A stretch of 64,000 nt of DNA from Promerops cafer (GCA_013398275.1 VZSE01014922.1:8269358-8333357), one strand, 5' to 3'. Positions 12,187 to 26,600 are shown, numbered from the stretch's first letter. Numbers and translations are program-made. The notes: generated by a model not told the origin, from the letters alone.

Positions 12187-15100
12187 AGAAAATAATGTGC
12201 TAAATTCACAAAGTGTGAATAAACAGGGTTTTCACTACAGTTTGGGAATCAGAAATTGCTGCAGAACTGAATATATTGCTCAGTACTGAAAATCAATAGG
12301 TGAGATACTAATTGACATCACTTCCTTCTCTCATAATTTATGTTGTGTTTTCTGGGTGTTAAATATTATTGTGGGTCCAGCGAGTGGAAAACTGTGATTT
12401 GACATTGTGTTTGTTCATTTTACCACATTCTGTATGAGGACATAAGAAAAATGACTGCAGATAATTAGGACCTGGAGGTGTTGGCTTGTTTTTAATGCTC
12501 TGAGCACAAGATTGGTTAAGCTGTTCCTTAAATTGAACACAAGGAAAATGATACCTTATGGGCTAGAATTTCTGAAGGTGGTAATTAATGTAGCATCAGT
12601 CAATGCAACAGAGCTACACCCATTTGCACCAATCAGTGATTTACAGAAATTTGCATTGGCTTGGAACAGTGTCCTGATTTCCTTTGCACACCTTCCCCAC
12701 ATGTCAAAGCAATATATATATATTTGCTTTTCATGTTTGGACTGTTTGTTAATGAGATACATGACAGGCAGTGCATGAGTTTACAAGTGTCAGTGATTTA
12801 AACAAAACAGTAGTTGCTGTAACAAATTCCTGATGCTAGCACTTGCCTGGTTCTGTCATAGGGTAGTGCTGTCTCCAGCTGAGCGTTGCTGTGTGGTCAG
12901 AGGAGATAAAAAAGAGCTTGGGGTTCACATGGATGGAGAGCATTAGTGAATTGCCAGACTATTTTGCACACTGGATAGCATTCATCAGCCATAGAAAGGC
13001 ACTCACAGTTATGTCAGGCATTACATGAACAAATAGAGCATTTTTGGCCTGAGAGAATGCAAACATTATGCGGTTTGGTCAAGTGGGCAGAGAACGAGTG
13101 TCCAATTCAAAGAATGGAATATGCTTGCTTGCTGTGTGACCTTGAATAAATTGATTTGACTCTTAGTTTTTAGTTATCTCATCTGTAGAATTGTGGCTGT
13201 GTTGCTGATCTCCACTGAAAAATATTTTGGGGTAATTTGCTAGCAAAAATCCCAATGATGCCTACTTCATTATCTCTATGAGGGCCCAGAGAGAGCACTT
13301 TAAATTTTAGTGCCAGGCTCATAGTAGATGAATCTCTTCCATTACAGTGATTCACCCTCTTGAACAGAGGTTCTGGCTCACAACACTTACCACTTTTGAC
13401 AAGATGTGTTCTATTTCTTCCTGAAAAATTAATGGGGATGTAGCTCTTCTGCATTGCTCCCGCATCATGACTGAATTGCTTGCTGACGAACTTTCCTGCT
13501 CCAACTACCAGATGTCCTCTTCTACGATTTGTTGTCTCCCCCTTTAAACATTTTTAAAGTAATTCACCAAATTTACACAAAGAATGTTCATTGTTTCTCC
13601 AAATGATCACAGAACCATTAACACAGAACATTTGTAGTTGTTCTGGATTTGGGAAGTCACATACACCAAAAACTGAGATCTAGCAGAGTCCTGCAGGAAG
13701 ACCTGCAGTGATACTCCTCTCTGAAAATAGGAAGGTGCTGATGGGAATCTTTGAAAACATCCCCTCAAGTGAACTCACTATGTTTCAGAATAGCAGGATT
13801 TACATAAAGTCTAATGTTTGGTCTTACTTTAGAAGTAGCTGTGAAGTACCACAAAGAATGCACTCGTTCCATGAATTAATCGTTTCTGGGGGAGGGGGGG
13901 AAGTAGCATAATCTCTCAAATCCATTTATTTTAGGGCTGACATTTTGTTCCCTAAGCACCCTCAAACAAATAACTTGGCCAGCTTGTGCATTCCAGCATC
14001 ACCCAAAGTGACATCTGAAGGGGGTTTGTGGTGGATTTATGGGGGTGTGCTCCTTCATCTACTTCAGTTAATGGTGACTCCAAAGGCTCTTGCACGCCCA
14101 GGGAAAGAGAGACTTGGGGCATCTTCTTGAAAACTCATGGGAAGAGCTTATGATGGTATAAGCAGCCAGAGTTTGGAAATATCAGCCACTTCTTAAAGAT
14201 GTGAGTATCTCCCTGCTGATTATGGAATTCAGCCTTTGCCATCTGAAAGAGATAATTTTCAACTGGAGAGGAAAAAAGAGGCAGAAATAATCTCAAGGTA
14301 ACATATTTAAAGTGTCTGAGCTGGTGCTGTTTCCAGTGCCTTAGTGAGAGACCACGTTTAGTTGCAATGCAGTGCCTACAGAGCCCTGCAGTCCCCCAGG
14401 CTTTTACAGCACTGTTTCACTGGCATGGCAGAGAGGCCTTCAGGACTCTCAGGTTTATGTCACACATTCTGTGGATATTTTCTTTGACAGTGGAGCAAGC
14501 TGGAGGCAGCCTTTGCTACAGCTCATCTAGAGATGATTACATTATCTGCTCTTGGCCACCTTGTATTGGATAATAACACTTGGCTACTCAAAAATAAACA
14601 TCACGTAGAATCATTAGTCAGAAATTAAAGATGTTAATAAACTGGTTCCGTGAAAGGGAACCTACCATGGTTATAAAATACTCAGGTAAATTGTTATGAT
14701 TTACCACCATAAAGTTACACTTTATGTTCATGATACCACAGGACATCCTTAAATTGCCTGCAAGTTTTGTTGTTCCTATGGGCTTGAGCAATCCTTACAG
14801 CATCTGATGTATGATTATTCTGGGGTTTTTTTAGAGTATTTTCTGCTCTTCCCTGCTTTGTATAAAAAGATTTTCTGCATGGAGAAGTGTACTTTTTATT
14901 GTCATTATCATAAATAAAAAAATGTATTTACCTGATAATAAACAAGGGCTTGCATAATTTTCATAATTCATCATCTCAAGCAGCTCCACAAACATACAAA
15001 CCTCAAAATGACTTTTCTTCAGCTTCATTTTAGAGATAAAACTGTGTTAGCCTGAAAAATAGATTTCTTCTCAGAAATTCTTGGATAACAATGTACTTGC

Positions 15101-15204
15101 AAAGGTGAAAGTCATCTGTAATGTGAGACGAATGCAGAGTGCAAGTGACACTGAGAACCTCAGAACTGAGGTCAAAAGTTCAGCTCTCTTTTAGGTACTG
15201 GAAC
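12187..15204. other. Non-coding flank, nothing recognised
   Basis: About 3 kb between two CR1 fragments with no gene, RNA gene or recognised repeat. Confidence 0.65.
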
Positions 15205-15425
15205 TATCAGTTTTTCCTGGAGCCTTCTCTTCTCCAGGCTGAACAGCTCCTCGCACAAGAGAGGTGCTCCAGCCCCATGATCAACTTCATGGGTGTCCTC
15301 TGGACTTGCTCCCACAGGGCCAAGTCCTTCCTGTGCTGGGACCCCAGAGCTGGATGCAGCACCCGAGGTGGGGTCTCACCAGAGCAGGGTGGAGGGGCAG
15401 GGTCACCTCACACAGCCAGCTGCCC
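15205..15425 (-). mobile_element. CR1-like LINE fragment, antisense
   Basis: Read on the minus strand it contains GGTGAGACCCCACCTCGGG, a block GTCCAGAGGACACCCATGAA and TTCAGCCTGGAGAAGAGAAG, the same order as CR1 3' regions. It is truncated and diverged; the exact subfamily cannot be named by eye. Confidence 0.75.
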
Positions 15426-15609
15426 ATGTTTATTTTTAAACATTTGGACTCATTTGGCTTTCTGGGCATTGTAGGCATTTCTGAATCACAATAAGCTTTT
15501 TGTCCACAAAGTGAATTTCTCTCCCGTGCTCATCTTAACGCATTGCCCATCCGGCCTGTACTTGTGCTTAAATGTATATTTACATAATACCTGTGTATAC
15601 AGTACAAAT

Positions 15610-15634
15610 AGATATATATTGTATGTATATATCT
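15610..15634. repeat. AT-rich perfect inverted repeat
   Basis: AGATATATA, seven-base spacer, TATATATCT, within a TA/TG-rich patch (15570-15645). Likely a simple-sequence tract. Confidence 0.65.
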
Positions 15635-15922
15635 GTATGTCTATTTTGCCCCAGTTCATTAAGAGAAAAACTGTTTCATGCTGGCTTCACCTGTCCTGGA
15701 TGATGCTGTGTTACTACACAGATATTTGACATTGAGCTGTTTTACCATTCAGAGACTAGCACCAACAGAAAACCTCCTCCTGAAGAAACTGCATTAAATA
15801 AAACAGGCACCTTTCACAGAGATCTATCTCCAGTCTAGGTGTATTTAGATCAGGATACATTTGAATGAAGGTGAATGAAGGTTTTTATTTTTGTTCCGAA
15901 TGGGCGTGGTTTTGCTGTTCTC

Positions 15923-15937
15923 CCACAAGAGGGCAGC
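15923..15937 (+). promoter_or_regulatory. Candidate CTCF-like motif
   Basis: CCACAAGAGGGCAGC matches the CTCF core pattern CCASYAGRKGGCRS with one mismatch at the Y position. Single motif matches are common by chance in a window of this size, so binding is only a possibility. Confidence 0.3.
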
Positions 15938-18900
15938 AAAGTAAAATGGTTGCTAAAACCCAAGACAAAAACATTCAAGGACGTTTAAGCGTTTAAGTTT
16001 CCCACTGTGTTTAATAAGATTCTGAAAATACCATTGTGTGGGAACTAGGAGAGCTTGTAGAAGCCACCTGGTGAGAGAGAGAGATTTTTATTTCTTTTCA
16101 AAAGCTCTCCAAGCTTCTCAATGTATTGATAGCTTAATGAAGTTATTTGCTATTACCTTCAAATATGCTCCCTGATCATGTGATAATAGCACAGCAGCTG
16201 AGCAAGGTCTCCTGGGCTTCAGCATCCTCATCTCTAGTGTTAATTGCTCTATTATCTCAGAATTTAAGTGCTTTATCTAAAATCCCTCCTTCCCTTTCTA
16301 AACAGTCTTCACCTGCGGAAGCACTGACACAAATTGAAAGGGCTACACTTGAAGAATGACCAGATGGCAATAAAACTATCTCACTCTGGGATATTTTATC
16401 CCAAAATCCAACCTAAATAATACAGGAATTCTGATTGGGCGTGTGGGGGTGGGTGGAGTGGAGGTTTGGGGCATTGTTTGGCAGCTTCCCCCAGAGCTAT
16501 TCAGTGAGGAGTCAGGGTGTTATAGCTGGTTCGAGTTGCTGGGGGAGTGTCTGTGAGCCACAGTGGCTGTGCTGAATGCAAATAGAGCTTTAATCAAAGT
16601 GGTTCTGTGCAGCAAGCTGCATTTTCATTCATGTGTTCTGTAGTCCTTACAGGCAGGCTGGGCACCAGCATGTTAATTACCTATAAAATATACAGGAGAA
16701 TTTTTCCCATTTTAAATGTTTTAGCTTCTAAATAAATGACAGAAAGTAGAGGGGGAAAAAAAAAAAAAAAACCAACAACAAAAATTAGCATAGGAAAGTG
16801 GAGGCATCTTTCCAAGGGATGTATTAGAGCTTGGATTTGGACCAAATCTCAGTTGTTTTGTAGCCTCAAGATTGTGGCATTTTCTGCTACCACTGCTACC
16901 GAACAGAAAGTGTACTCTGGATGATACCAGAACACAAGTGAGAGGAACAGGGACACAGGAACAGGTTTGTTCATTCCAAGCAGGATCTCCCTCCATGCTG
17001 GTGTCTTCCAGTGAATGCAGTAGAATGAGGTGAATTGCAGGAAGCCACAAGTTCAGCCAAAACTGTTACAGTTTACCTGAGGCTGAGGATGCAGAGAAAC
17101 TACCCCTTTTAAAATTATGTCCCAGGGCTACTGGGTCTGGGTGCAAGACCTGGTCATCCCTCCACCATGTGCCTGACTGCCTGGAAACAAACCCTGAGCA
17201 TCTGCCCCAAGGGGAGCACCAACCTGCTCCAGCCTGCTGCTGAAGAAGGGGACTGTCCCCACTGCCATCTGAGGTGGATGGGGCTGTACAGAGCTGCTGC
17301 CTTAACTGAGACAAACTTGGCTGCCTGGAACCTTGCTCCTAAAAAAGCTTGCTACCTCTGTGTGCCTCTGTCCCTGCCTTTTACTTTTTTACTGCAAAGT
17401 GACCTATTTCTTTTTTCCTAGTGGAGATGTCATCTTCAGATTCAAACTAAAAGTGATAACTAAGCACTCAAATGAAAAGTGATAATCAACACTGTACCTT
17501 GTCTGCTGCTGCTCTCAGACAGGGACAGTCCAGCATCCACTGCAGTGCATCCCACTTTGTGTGTCTCAGTGGAGCAGCAGGCTGGGTCTTGTCTGGGACC
17601 TGCCTGCAGCTGTGCAAGCTTCCCTAGCACATCTGCCTGACTCCAGGGCACCATGTCTCTCTGTGGTGTTTGGGTCATGCTTCTGCTATGGCTTTTTATG
17701 GTGAGGGGCATGGTCCCATCCCTTCAGGTTTGCAAGAATCAACCCCACATCTGTTCCAGGGCAGGAAAGGCTCTGGTCTAGCCCTGGTTAAGACCAAAAA
17801 TGAAACCGACGTGGGATACAACTATGAACAACACAGTGTAACACTTTAAAGCAAGGGAAAATGTAATCTTTTTTTGTGTTAGACTGAACATCTAAAATAG
17901 TAAGTACCATTCAGCTCTCCAGAGCTCTAGCAGATGGATGAACTGGAAGTGTTTTTTTAAGCCAATGCACATCTCTCCAAGTAAAATGCCACTCTCCATT
18001 ATTCTGAGTTGGAAGAATAATGAAAGAATCAATCAAATCCTCTTACACTGACAGAAAACAGACAAAAATCCATGAGTCCCTTTGAGGCTCTAAGAGGATT
18101 AAACTCCTCAGGCAGGAACTCTTCTATAAGGGTTTGTTTATGGTAGGAAAAAAGTTTGATAGATGTGTATGGTCAGTTCAAAACACCAGCCTGAAAAACC
18201 TTGTATGTTATCTGAAGTGAAACAACGCCATTCTTTATATCTGTGTTAGGATCAACAACCTGAAATGTTATTTTGATTCTGATACAAACAAGGCAAGAAA
18301 CATCAGACAAATCCCTTTGGTGCTTAGAGCTCTTCACTTCCTTCCATATTCAGCCCATTTGTTTCTTTGGTAGCAGACTCCTCAAGGCTGGCATTTTAGC
18401 CACACGTACAGAAGCTGCTAATAAGTGATTAATGCAACCTGAGACCACTCAGGGAGCCTTGTGCAGTCCCACCCTGCTAGATCTGTGTGCAGTGATGGAG
18501 TTGAGGAGAACCAGGGGAGATCCCCTTCATCAGCAATGCCTTCTGAGGTGTCAGCACCCCACACGAGTCTGTATTAGTGCAAAAGCACTGCTGAATTCTT
18601 CCCCTCATCCACAGCGTAATTGCACCTGGACCTGCATCTGGTAACATTTCCAGGAGCACTGAAGAGATAACTAACTGCTTTTACACAGTGTGGAGTGGGG
18701 TTCCAATTTTGGCTAGAGAGAATTACAAATCAAGGAGCATCTGGTGTAATATAAAAATAAGTGTAGCATGAATGAGCCATTTCCTTGTATTTTGCTCAGG
18801 TGAGATAATGTTTTGGAGAATGTAAGGCACAGGGTAGAGTTTTCAGGATTTTCTGGATTGGGTTTCAGGCTATGTTCTCCTGATCAGAGACAACAAAAGT

Positions 18901-19307
18901 CCCATAATTTCACAGGTTGCAATATATTATTAAGGTTGTTTTAAGCATTGTGGGGAGCAATGATTTGTCTGTGCAGCTGGAACATGGTGGTGTTAACTAC
19001 TGCAGCATCTTGTGTGACATTGGCAGGGATATACATGCTGGATACCTGGAATGCTGTAAAGCCCAGGGCTTACAGAGGTCCATCAGGGAGATGTTCTGGG
19101 TGTTATTCCCAGTATCACTTCCATTTAGGTATTCCTAACACATCTGGCTGCTGTACAGGACAAAGATACTAAAAAAAATCTTTGATCTGGTTTGAAGGGA
19201 AACACAGGAAATGCTGGGTATTTGCCAGAAGAAATCAGGTTAGAAAGTTCACCTGTTTTCTACCACCTTGCTTCTCATTTCTGCTGCTATCTCATTCACA
19301 GCACTGA

Positions 19308-19368
19308 GTCACAGATTGATTTGTGTTGGAAGGGACCCTTAAAGATCATCTCATCCAGCCTCACTGCC
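19308..19368 (-). mobile_element. CR1 3'-end remnant, antisense
   Basis: About 60 bases around GTTGGAAGGGACCCTTAAAG and ATCATCTCATCCAGCC match the reverse complement of the CR1 3' terminus (the common avian GGAAGGGACC..AAAGATCATC block). Only the very end of the element is present. Confidence 0.75.
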
Positions 19369-20193
19369 AAACCTCAAGGTTAGTTTGGGTCTCACAGCTG
19401 GCCTGAAAACCTCAGATGTTATGTGTCCTTCTGGGAAACTGATGTGATCTTTGAGTAAGGTCAGATGATTTCAATGCACTTTAATTTGCATTCTAAATTT
19501 TTTGCTCTGCTATAAATACAATAGCATTATATTTTTGGACATATCTGCATTCCTTGTTCAAGGCAGAGGGTATTGAGCACGAGCAGAGCATCTGGTAGCT
19601 GTTTATTAGAGGCCCACATGAGCTCCTTTTAAAAATGATGCACTGTAGAGGAATGAAAGCAGCAGATCTTTCTGCACATTAGCATTCTGGGCTGGTAAAA
19701 AACTGAGTACTATTTAAGGGTGTCACAGCAAAGCAAGAAAGAGAGAAAGTTGTTCATAGCTACCTAAACAATGATTACACAGTAAATGGATCTCTCAGAA
19801 AATACTGGAATGATTTCTAATGCTTGTGGTTTTCCTCTGCATGCAGCATGACAGATTTGCAGATGAATTAGACTGCAACAGTCAGCAGATGTGATTGTTT
19901 TCCAGAACCATTTTTTAAGATAACCCTACTGAATTCCTCTGATTTTTTCAAGCACCCTACCTCCAAAAGGAGCTTATATTGTTTCTTTTTTTTCCCACCA
20001 CTCACAACATATTACAGATTTTGGTGTTTATTGACTTATAAATGAAATGAGACATAAGAGCATGTCGGTTTCATGACAGCTTGTTTCAGATAAGCAGGAC
20101 TGAGCCTGTGTTTGCCCATGGGTATGTTCTGCATGCAGTTTTGCATCCTGTCTGTTTCTGTACTTGTGACTCTTTATAACTTCCATCGTTTTC
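19369..20193. other. Non-coding flank, nothing recognised
   Basis: Sequence between two antisense CR1 fragments. Nothing recognised. Confidence 0.65.
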
Positions 20194-20606
20194 ATCATAG
20201 AATTGTAGAAAATGCTGAGTTAGAAGGGACCCATTAGGATCATCAAGCCCTGGTCCTGCACAGGATACCCCAAGAGTCACCCCATGTGCCTGAGAGCTTT
20301 GTCCAAACCCTTTTTGAGCTCTGTCAGACTTGGTTCTGTGACAACTTCCTTGGAAGCTTGTTTCAGTGCCCAACCACCCTCTGGGTGAAGATCCTTTTCC
20401 TAATATCCAGCCTAAACTTCCCCTGGCACAGCTTGAGACCATTCCCTTGGGCCCTGTCACTGGTGGCTAGAGATAAGAGGTCAGTGTCTGCTCCTCCTCT
20501 TCCCCTCATGACGAAGTTGTAGCTGCAGTGAGGTCTCCTCTCAGTCTCCTTTCCTTCAGGCTGAACAGTCCAAGTGACCTCAGCTGCTCCTCATGGTACC
20601 AGCTGT
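20194..20606 (-). mobile_element. CR1 LINE 3' fragment, antisense
   Basis: Starts with TCATAGAATTGTAG and TTAGAAGGGACCCATTAGGA, the reverse complement of a CR1 3' end, and continues through TTCCTAATATCCAGCCTAAA, a typical CR1 block, to the CTTTCCTTCAGGCTGAACAG region. About 410 bases of the 3' end are kept. Open frames here are antisense readings of the repeat and not genes. Confidence 0.9.
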
Positions 20607-23600
20607 CTTACCAAAAAAAAAACCATAGAAGAATTTGCACCCAACTCTAACAAGGGTTCAGGTAATGCCAAGTGTGGGAAGATTCATGTACGAAAATAAT
20701 TTCATGTAAGTGTGCATATGAGTGTTTCAGCACCAAACTTGATACCATGCAGCCAAGTGCTATAGCATAACTCAGGAGAGGTAGCTGTTATGATCTGACT
20801 GCTCTGGAAATAGAGCTCACAGTCCCTAATGTGCTTTGGCAACCACAGTAATGAACATCATGCTCGGGGGCTGCAGTCCAGCAAGAGTGAAGATTCAACA
20901 TGAAGAATGCCAAGATTAGTCCCTGGAGTGGCCTGTCAATACTGGCAGGATGATGATCACGAGGGAATGTCAACAGCAAAGATCAGAGTAGGAGAATTCA
21001 CAGGGGTGTCTGAGACACTAGTAGCCACTTTATGCTGTTTGTCTTGGAAAGAAAAGTCTTAGTCGAGCTGGTTGATGTTCCAATAAACTTTGGGCTCATT
21101 CATTCCCCCAGTTCACATATCTGTGGCTGAGATTTGCATCAGGAGAGTGGAGACCTGAAGTGATTAAGGAGTATTCAGACACAGCTGGAAGGAGATAAGT
21201 TTCCATGAATGCTTGAAGGAATGCAATATATGTACTCCTGAGGAAAGGATTAGCTGTCCCCAGGTTGAGAGAGTAATTCTGGGACTTGGTAGACTGACAG
21301 GGTCCAGGTCATAGATTAAAATCAAGTGAGGTCAGAAATTAATGCTAGTTTTCGGCTGGGTCATAAAACTAATTTGTTTAGATTATCCAGCCCTAGATGT
21401 TTTCAGTGTAAGACAATAAAAATAGGGGCATAACGTGCAGAAGGACTGTGCCCAGAGGCAATGCCCACAGCTCTGAATATGTGATCCCTGCCTTTCCGTG
21501 TGGTGGCGTTGTGAAAAGGGTATGTACAACATCACCTTTTGTCTGGATTTATCCTGAGTCTGGTTACTTGCTGCTATGGGAATCAAAATTAGTAACTCGG
21601 TCAGCTGTGTCTGCTTATTCTTTTCCATCTCCCTGGTCAATAATTTCATCTTACCTGCAGGTGAAAAATAGGAATTGCTGTGTCATTTATACTTGTCTTA
21701 TGTTTTAAGTGTTTCTGCTAAGGAATAAAAAGTGAGCTTCTGCAGCAGAAATGCAATCTTATGTTTTCTAGGTAAATTAATCTAAAAAAAGAGGTTCATG
21801 GTTCCTCTGCAAGCCATCATACCTTGAATTTTTTCACTTATCCAAGACAGAGGAGGTAGGAAAAGTTGTAAATAAAGATATTTCTGAAGAAAGAACTTTT
21901 TACATAGTTCAAGAGCAACCACAGAAGGGCACAATGGACGCAACTTACTTGAGCATGCTGCAGCTTAAATGTCAAACTTTTTAGAAAGTAAGGTCATTAT
22001 ATTTCAGAACATTTGTGTGGATACAGCAAAAACATGACTGACAAACCCCTGAGTTGTGAGTGCTGGCATTTCCCATGAGTCATAATGATTTCAGGACACC
22101 TATGACAAGCATCCAGCAAAGTGCTTTCCTGTTGGCTTGAAGAAGCTGCTTCTCTGCCTCAAAAACACCATTTAAGATGGTGTAAGATATATTAGGAAAA
22201 GACTGAACGTCAGAACCTATGGGACAAACTACATAAAGACAACCAATAGAAAGGAATCATGGTGCATGACATTTCAGATGTGATTGTTTGCCTACATAGT
22301 TAAAAATATTACTGTTTTTAGCAGCGTCTAAGGGGCTTGATGGCACTAAACTGTTCTCCCTCCACCTAGATGCAATTGAAAATGTCTTCCCAAAATTAAC
22401 CCTTGTGAAATTTTCATTTCATGCCCCTGAGCAGGATGTTAAGTCTTTAAGAAGTCTGCCCTGCCCTGACCGTGGTGTGAAATAGCTGCGTAGGCTCAAA
22501 GCACTGTTAAAAGGCTTGAAGTGCACTGGAAACTGTGCTCCCTTCTCCTGAGGCCCCCGACAGGAGAACAGTGTGACTGGGCTGTGCTCTGAGGTGAGGC
22601 ACTATTAGTCATTCAGAGCAGCAGAGACTTATTCTGCCTTGCCATTGTGACTTCCCAGTACAAATCTCTCACCTCTGTCACTTGGTGGGAACTGCTAATC
22701 CAAGTGAAATATTAGGAGTTATTCTCATCTTGGTGTCAGAATTAGGTAACAGTATACTTTGTGTAGGGAAAGGGAAAAAATCTTCATGTGAGAAGTTTCT
22801 CTTCTCTCTTCTTCGCGAGAAGTTTGAGAAATACATCATGCATTGCAGGTTGTAAGTAGGTAACTGGGTTATTTGGAAGGTATTTTATGAGCATTTTATG
22901 TGCCTCTTTTTCTTCCCTCCAGACAAGTTAAGAGGTAACTTTTCCTTTCATTCTTCTTTTACTGCATCCTGTGTTTTCTGTTCCCAAGAGGCTTTTCTGG
23001 ATGTGGAATAAAAGTGTACAGAAGCCTTGTCAGGATGGGTATCTTACACAGGTAATGTCATATGTTTATACAAAAATGACAGGGATACATCATTATGATA
23101 AAATACTCTTGTAGAGATCCCTTCATTTATTTAAGTCAAGGCCACGTTTCTCATTTTAAGGAAAAGTATGAACACCCTCAGTTGGACAAGGTCACACAAC
23201 ACCATAAACACTTCCTGACATCTTTCTGAACCCTGTGTGAAGAAACTCTTGTTAAGAAACAAATGCTCTTCCCCAGTGTGTTTTATAGCCTTGCTTAGAA
23301 CACCTGCAATGGGGAGTGATTGCTCTGAGCACTGGGGTAAGGAAGGAAACATGGCAGAGTGAGCAGGAAAGGGGTGGGAATGGTGGAATGCAATTGTGGG
23401 AGTAATTAATTTTCTTTCTTGATGCTTGACTACAGAGTTTTTTGGTAAAATCAATGAAGCAGTTATATAAGTGATTGGGAAGCTAAATAACTTGGTGGAG
23501 AGCCTGCCAGTGAGCTGAGCCACTGGTTTGCAACGCCTCCAGTGCATTCACAAAGGAAGACATATAACAAATTATGTTTTTTCTAGGCTCTGAATCAATG

Positions 23601-26600
23601 CATGAAATTGAAAAAGTTCTCCTTCCTCATCTTCAGTCAGTACTTCATCTTCAGTACTAGCAAGAGCTGTGAAACATTCTCAGGACTGAAGACTGCCTTT
23701 TTCTCTTTCAGTTGTTTATCTCAGTCGTGAAGAGATAATGCCAAATTCATGGATATAGAAAACAGAAAGCTTGAAATATCCAGCCTGTCTGTTGGAATTT
23801 CACAGATTGTAGAAAACACGTTGTTCCCCATCAGTAGACTCAGGCACTTATATTTGAATCAAACCAGCTGAGATTGCTTCTTCTTTGTCTCCATGTTGTA
23901 ATAGTGATGCTTTTTTGTTTTCAATTAATATTGCAAAGCTGAAGGAGGCACTGATTTCAGGACCCTCAAAAGGCACATGGACAGTGAAACAAAGAGATGT
24001 TCAGTATATCAATATTAACATAATGTTCAGTGATTCTGTGATCTGGAAATATTTCACAGCCAGAAAAACAGAACAACTTCAGGTGGGGGAGATCTGGGTC
24101 AGGAGAAGAAGCATGAGATGGCATTTCACAGGAGATTAACCAGCCCTGCATGTAGCTGTTGTTTTCACATGAAAGAACTGAATGAATCAGTCTCTGGGTG
24201 GCTCTGTAACTTTGACAGCTCTCACATATAGAACAGCTTAGGGGTAAATAGACAGAAAAGAAGAAAATTTTTAGAAAAAAATCGGGCCTTATCTATTAAA
24301 GTTATGTAAACAATGGAAATTTTTTGTTCCTCTGGAAGAGCTAATGAGAGCATTTCTTAAAAACTGCTGTAAGCCTCGAGTGCCTGGAGATATGCATATT
24401 GAGTTTTTACCCCTTCCCTCCCATCTGCCAGCTGCTCTGCTGTCATATTTTTTCCCTCCTCCAGTAAAACACAGAGCTGGGGAAACCACAAACTCTGAAT
24501 TGTGTCACTGCACAGAAGAAGATTGATGGGGAGGTTAATAAGTTGACTGTGCAATTATAACTCTCACCATGTACAACCGATGATGGTTAATGTGGTTATT
24601 TCCCACTCCTCTGATTATTTTTCTGCCTGTTTGTCAAGTCAGCTGTGGAGCCAGGCTCTGCTCCCTGCCTTCCTGCTCCACAGTGGGCAGCCCCAGGAAA
24701 CTTGGCTATCAGGCACTTTGCTGTGCTGGGTGTTTGTATAAACTCCGTGACTCCCAGTGCACCTTGGAAAGGCAACTGAAGTTCTGCTAACGAGAAAAGG
24801 ATTAGATGAGATTTTTTTTTTATTGCTGTGCAATAAAAATTGCACATTTTCCAAATGTGAAAACAACTGTAAAATAATCAGGAATGGATTAAAGCTGAGG
24901 ACAGTGAGTGATTTTTCCCCCATGTTTAAAAGCTATTTTTTGAATCACTTTTATTGTTAGCACACAGTCCTAAATGATATCACACTTATCACATTGTTCT
25001 CAGTAGAGCTAAACTCTGTGGTTTGAGTCTTAATGTGAGCCACGAGTAGATACCTTGACTGGTAGCAGTACCTAACTGTGAATTTTTAAATATACATTAT
25101 AAATATTGGTCAATGGCATAAATTAATTAACACAGAAACTCCTTCACTTCCCTTCAAGCAAACACTCTTGCTACAGGTATAACTTTTTTCTAGAATATAG
25201 GCATGATGGTTGCAAAATTGCACTTGGAGCACTTCAAAGTAATGATTTTGGTACAGAACTGTTATCCAGATTGTCAATATTCCATCTGCTTTAATGATTG
25301 AGTACATCAAAGCATAAACTGCCCTTGATGCAGTTGATTGTAGGTTGCTTTTCAGAGAAGAAAGCTGTGGGCTTCAGCCTGTTCATTTAGAAATCACTTA
25401 AGAGCTCCTGACATGGAGATTGTTGGAGGAACTGAGGTACAAATTTCTGAGAAAGCAGCCTGCTACTGTTTGTTTCTGTGTAGACCATACTTGTAGAAAG
25501 AAATAAGGTGACATCAAAGAGTATTGTCAAATTTTGCCAAGGCTTTCTTCTCCAAATAGGGAAAATCTATGAAAGTTCTTAGCATTGGTTAGCTGCTTTG
25601 GCTGAAGTTATGGTATCAAGGCAATTTGCTTTTATTAACCCAGGCATCCCTGTTCCAAGGGATAATTACTAGGTGTTTGGCTTTAGAGGTCCTTCTTGTA
25701 TGAGCAATTTTATCCTTTATGAACAAGAAACCCTGAAGATGGTTGTGAGGGAAAGCTGAATACAGTAACAGGTTGTGGAGTACAACAAGCAGACTGAGAC
25801 CATAAATAATAGCTATGATCCACAGAAAACAGATGCTGCAATGAGAAATAACATTGCTGAACCTGTAAGGTCACCACATATAAAAAGGAACAAGCAGTGC
25901 AATTGCTGGGGTGACAATTGGCCAGCAAGCTTAGAAAAATAGTCTCATGCAGGGATTTACCTGCTACAGTAACAAGAGAAATTCCTCACTAAAGAATTGC
26001 TCATGGCAATGAGCTGATTTAACAGCAATGAGCTATTTAGCAAACTCTTTATCTGGTCAACATGGACTAGGCTTCATTAGCCAGTGATTTTTCTTGGGAA
26101 CACAGTTATGCTAATGGAGATTTTGAGAGGGATAACGGAGAAAGTCATAGGTGTCTCTGTCGAGAAGCAGGAAGTTTGGGCCCGTGCTAAGGAGCAGTGA
26201 TGTTGCCCTCATAACTTCAGTCTCCAAAACTGTTATGCACTTAACACCTTCTACTCACTTCAAATTGTCATTACAGAGGTGGTGAGAATTAGAAAATCAG
26301 TTCAGCTGGGCTATTAGCAAGAATTAAATATTTAGAGGACCAAAAGAAGTGAACCCATCCAGCACAGAAAAAAAAGCTGTTAAAGAGAGGACAGCTATTA
26401 ATGAACTGTTTAAACCAGCCAAAGCTTCCTTATTTAGTGCCTGAAATACCACTGTAAATATGAAATTAATTTAAATGCTTCAGATGTCGTCACTTCCATG
26501 TCTTCATCTCCTACAGTATCAGCACTTGCCTAGGTGAGCTGAAGGGTTTGACTTTCCATGCATAGCATAAAAGTGATATTTGTGGGGATTAAAAAGGAGT

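Larger units (their letters stand above)
15426..19307. other. Non-coding flank
   Basis: Contains the TA-rich patch and CTCF-like motif listed separately and a G-rich tract at 16437-16471. No coding signal recognised. Confidence 0.65.

Noticed and set aside
20086..20460. 124-codon minus-strand open frame
   Set aside because: It lies mostly within the antisense CR1 fragment 20194-20606.
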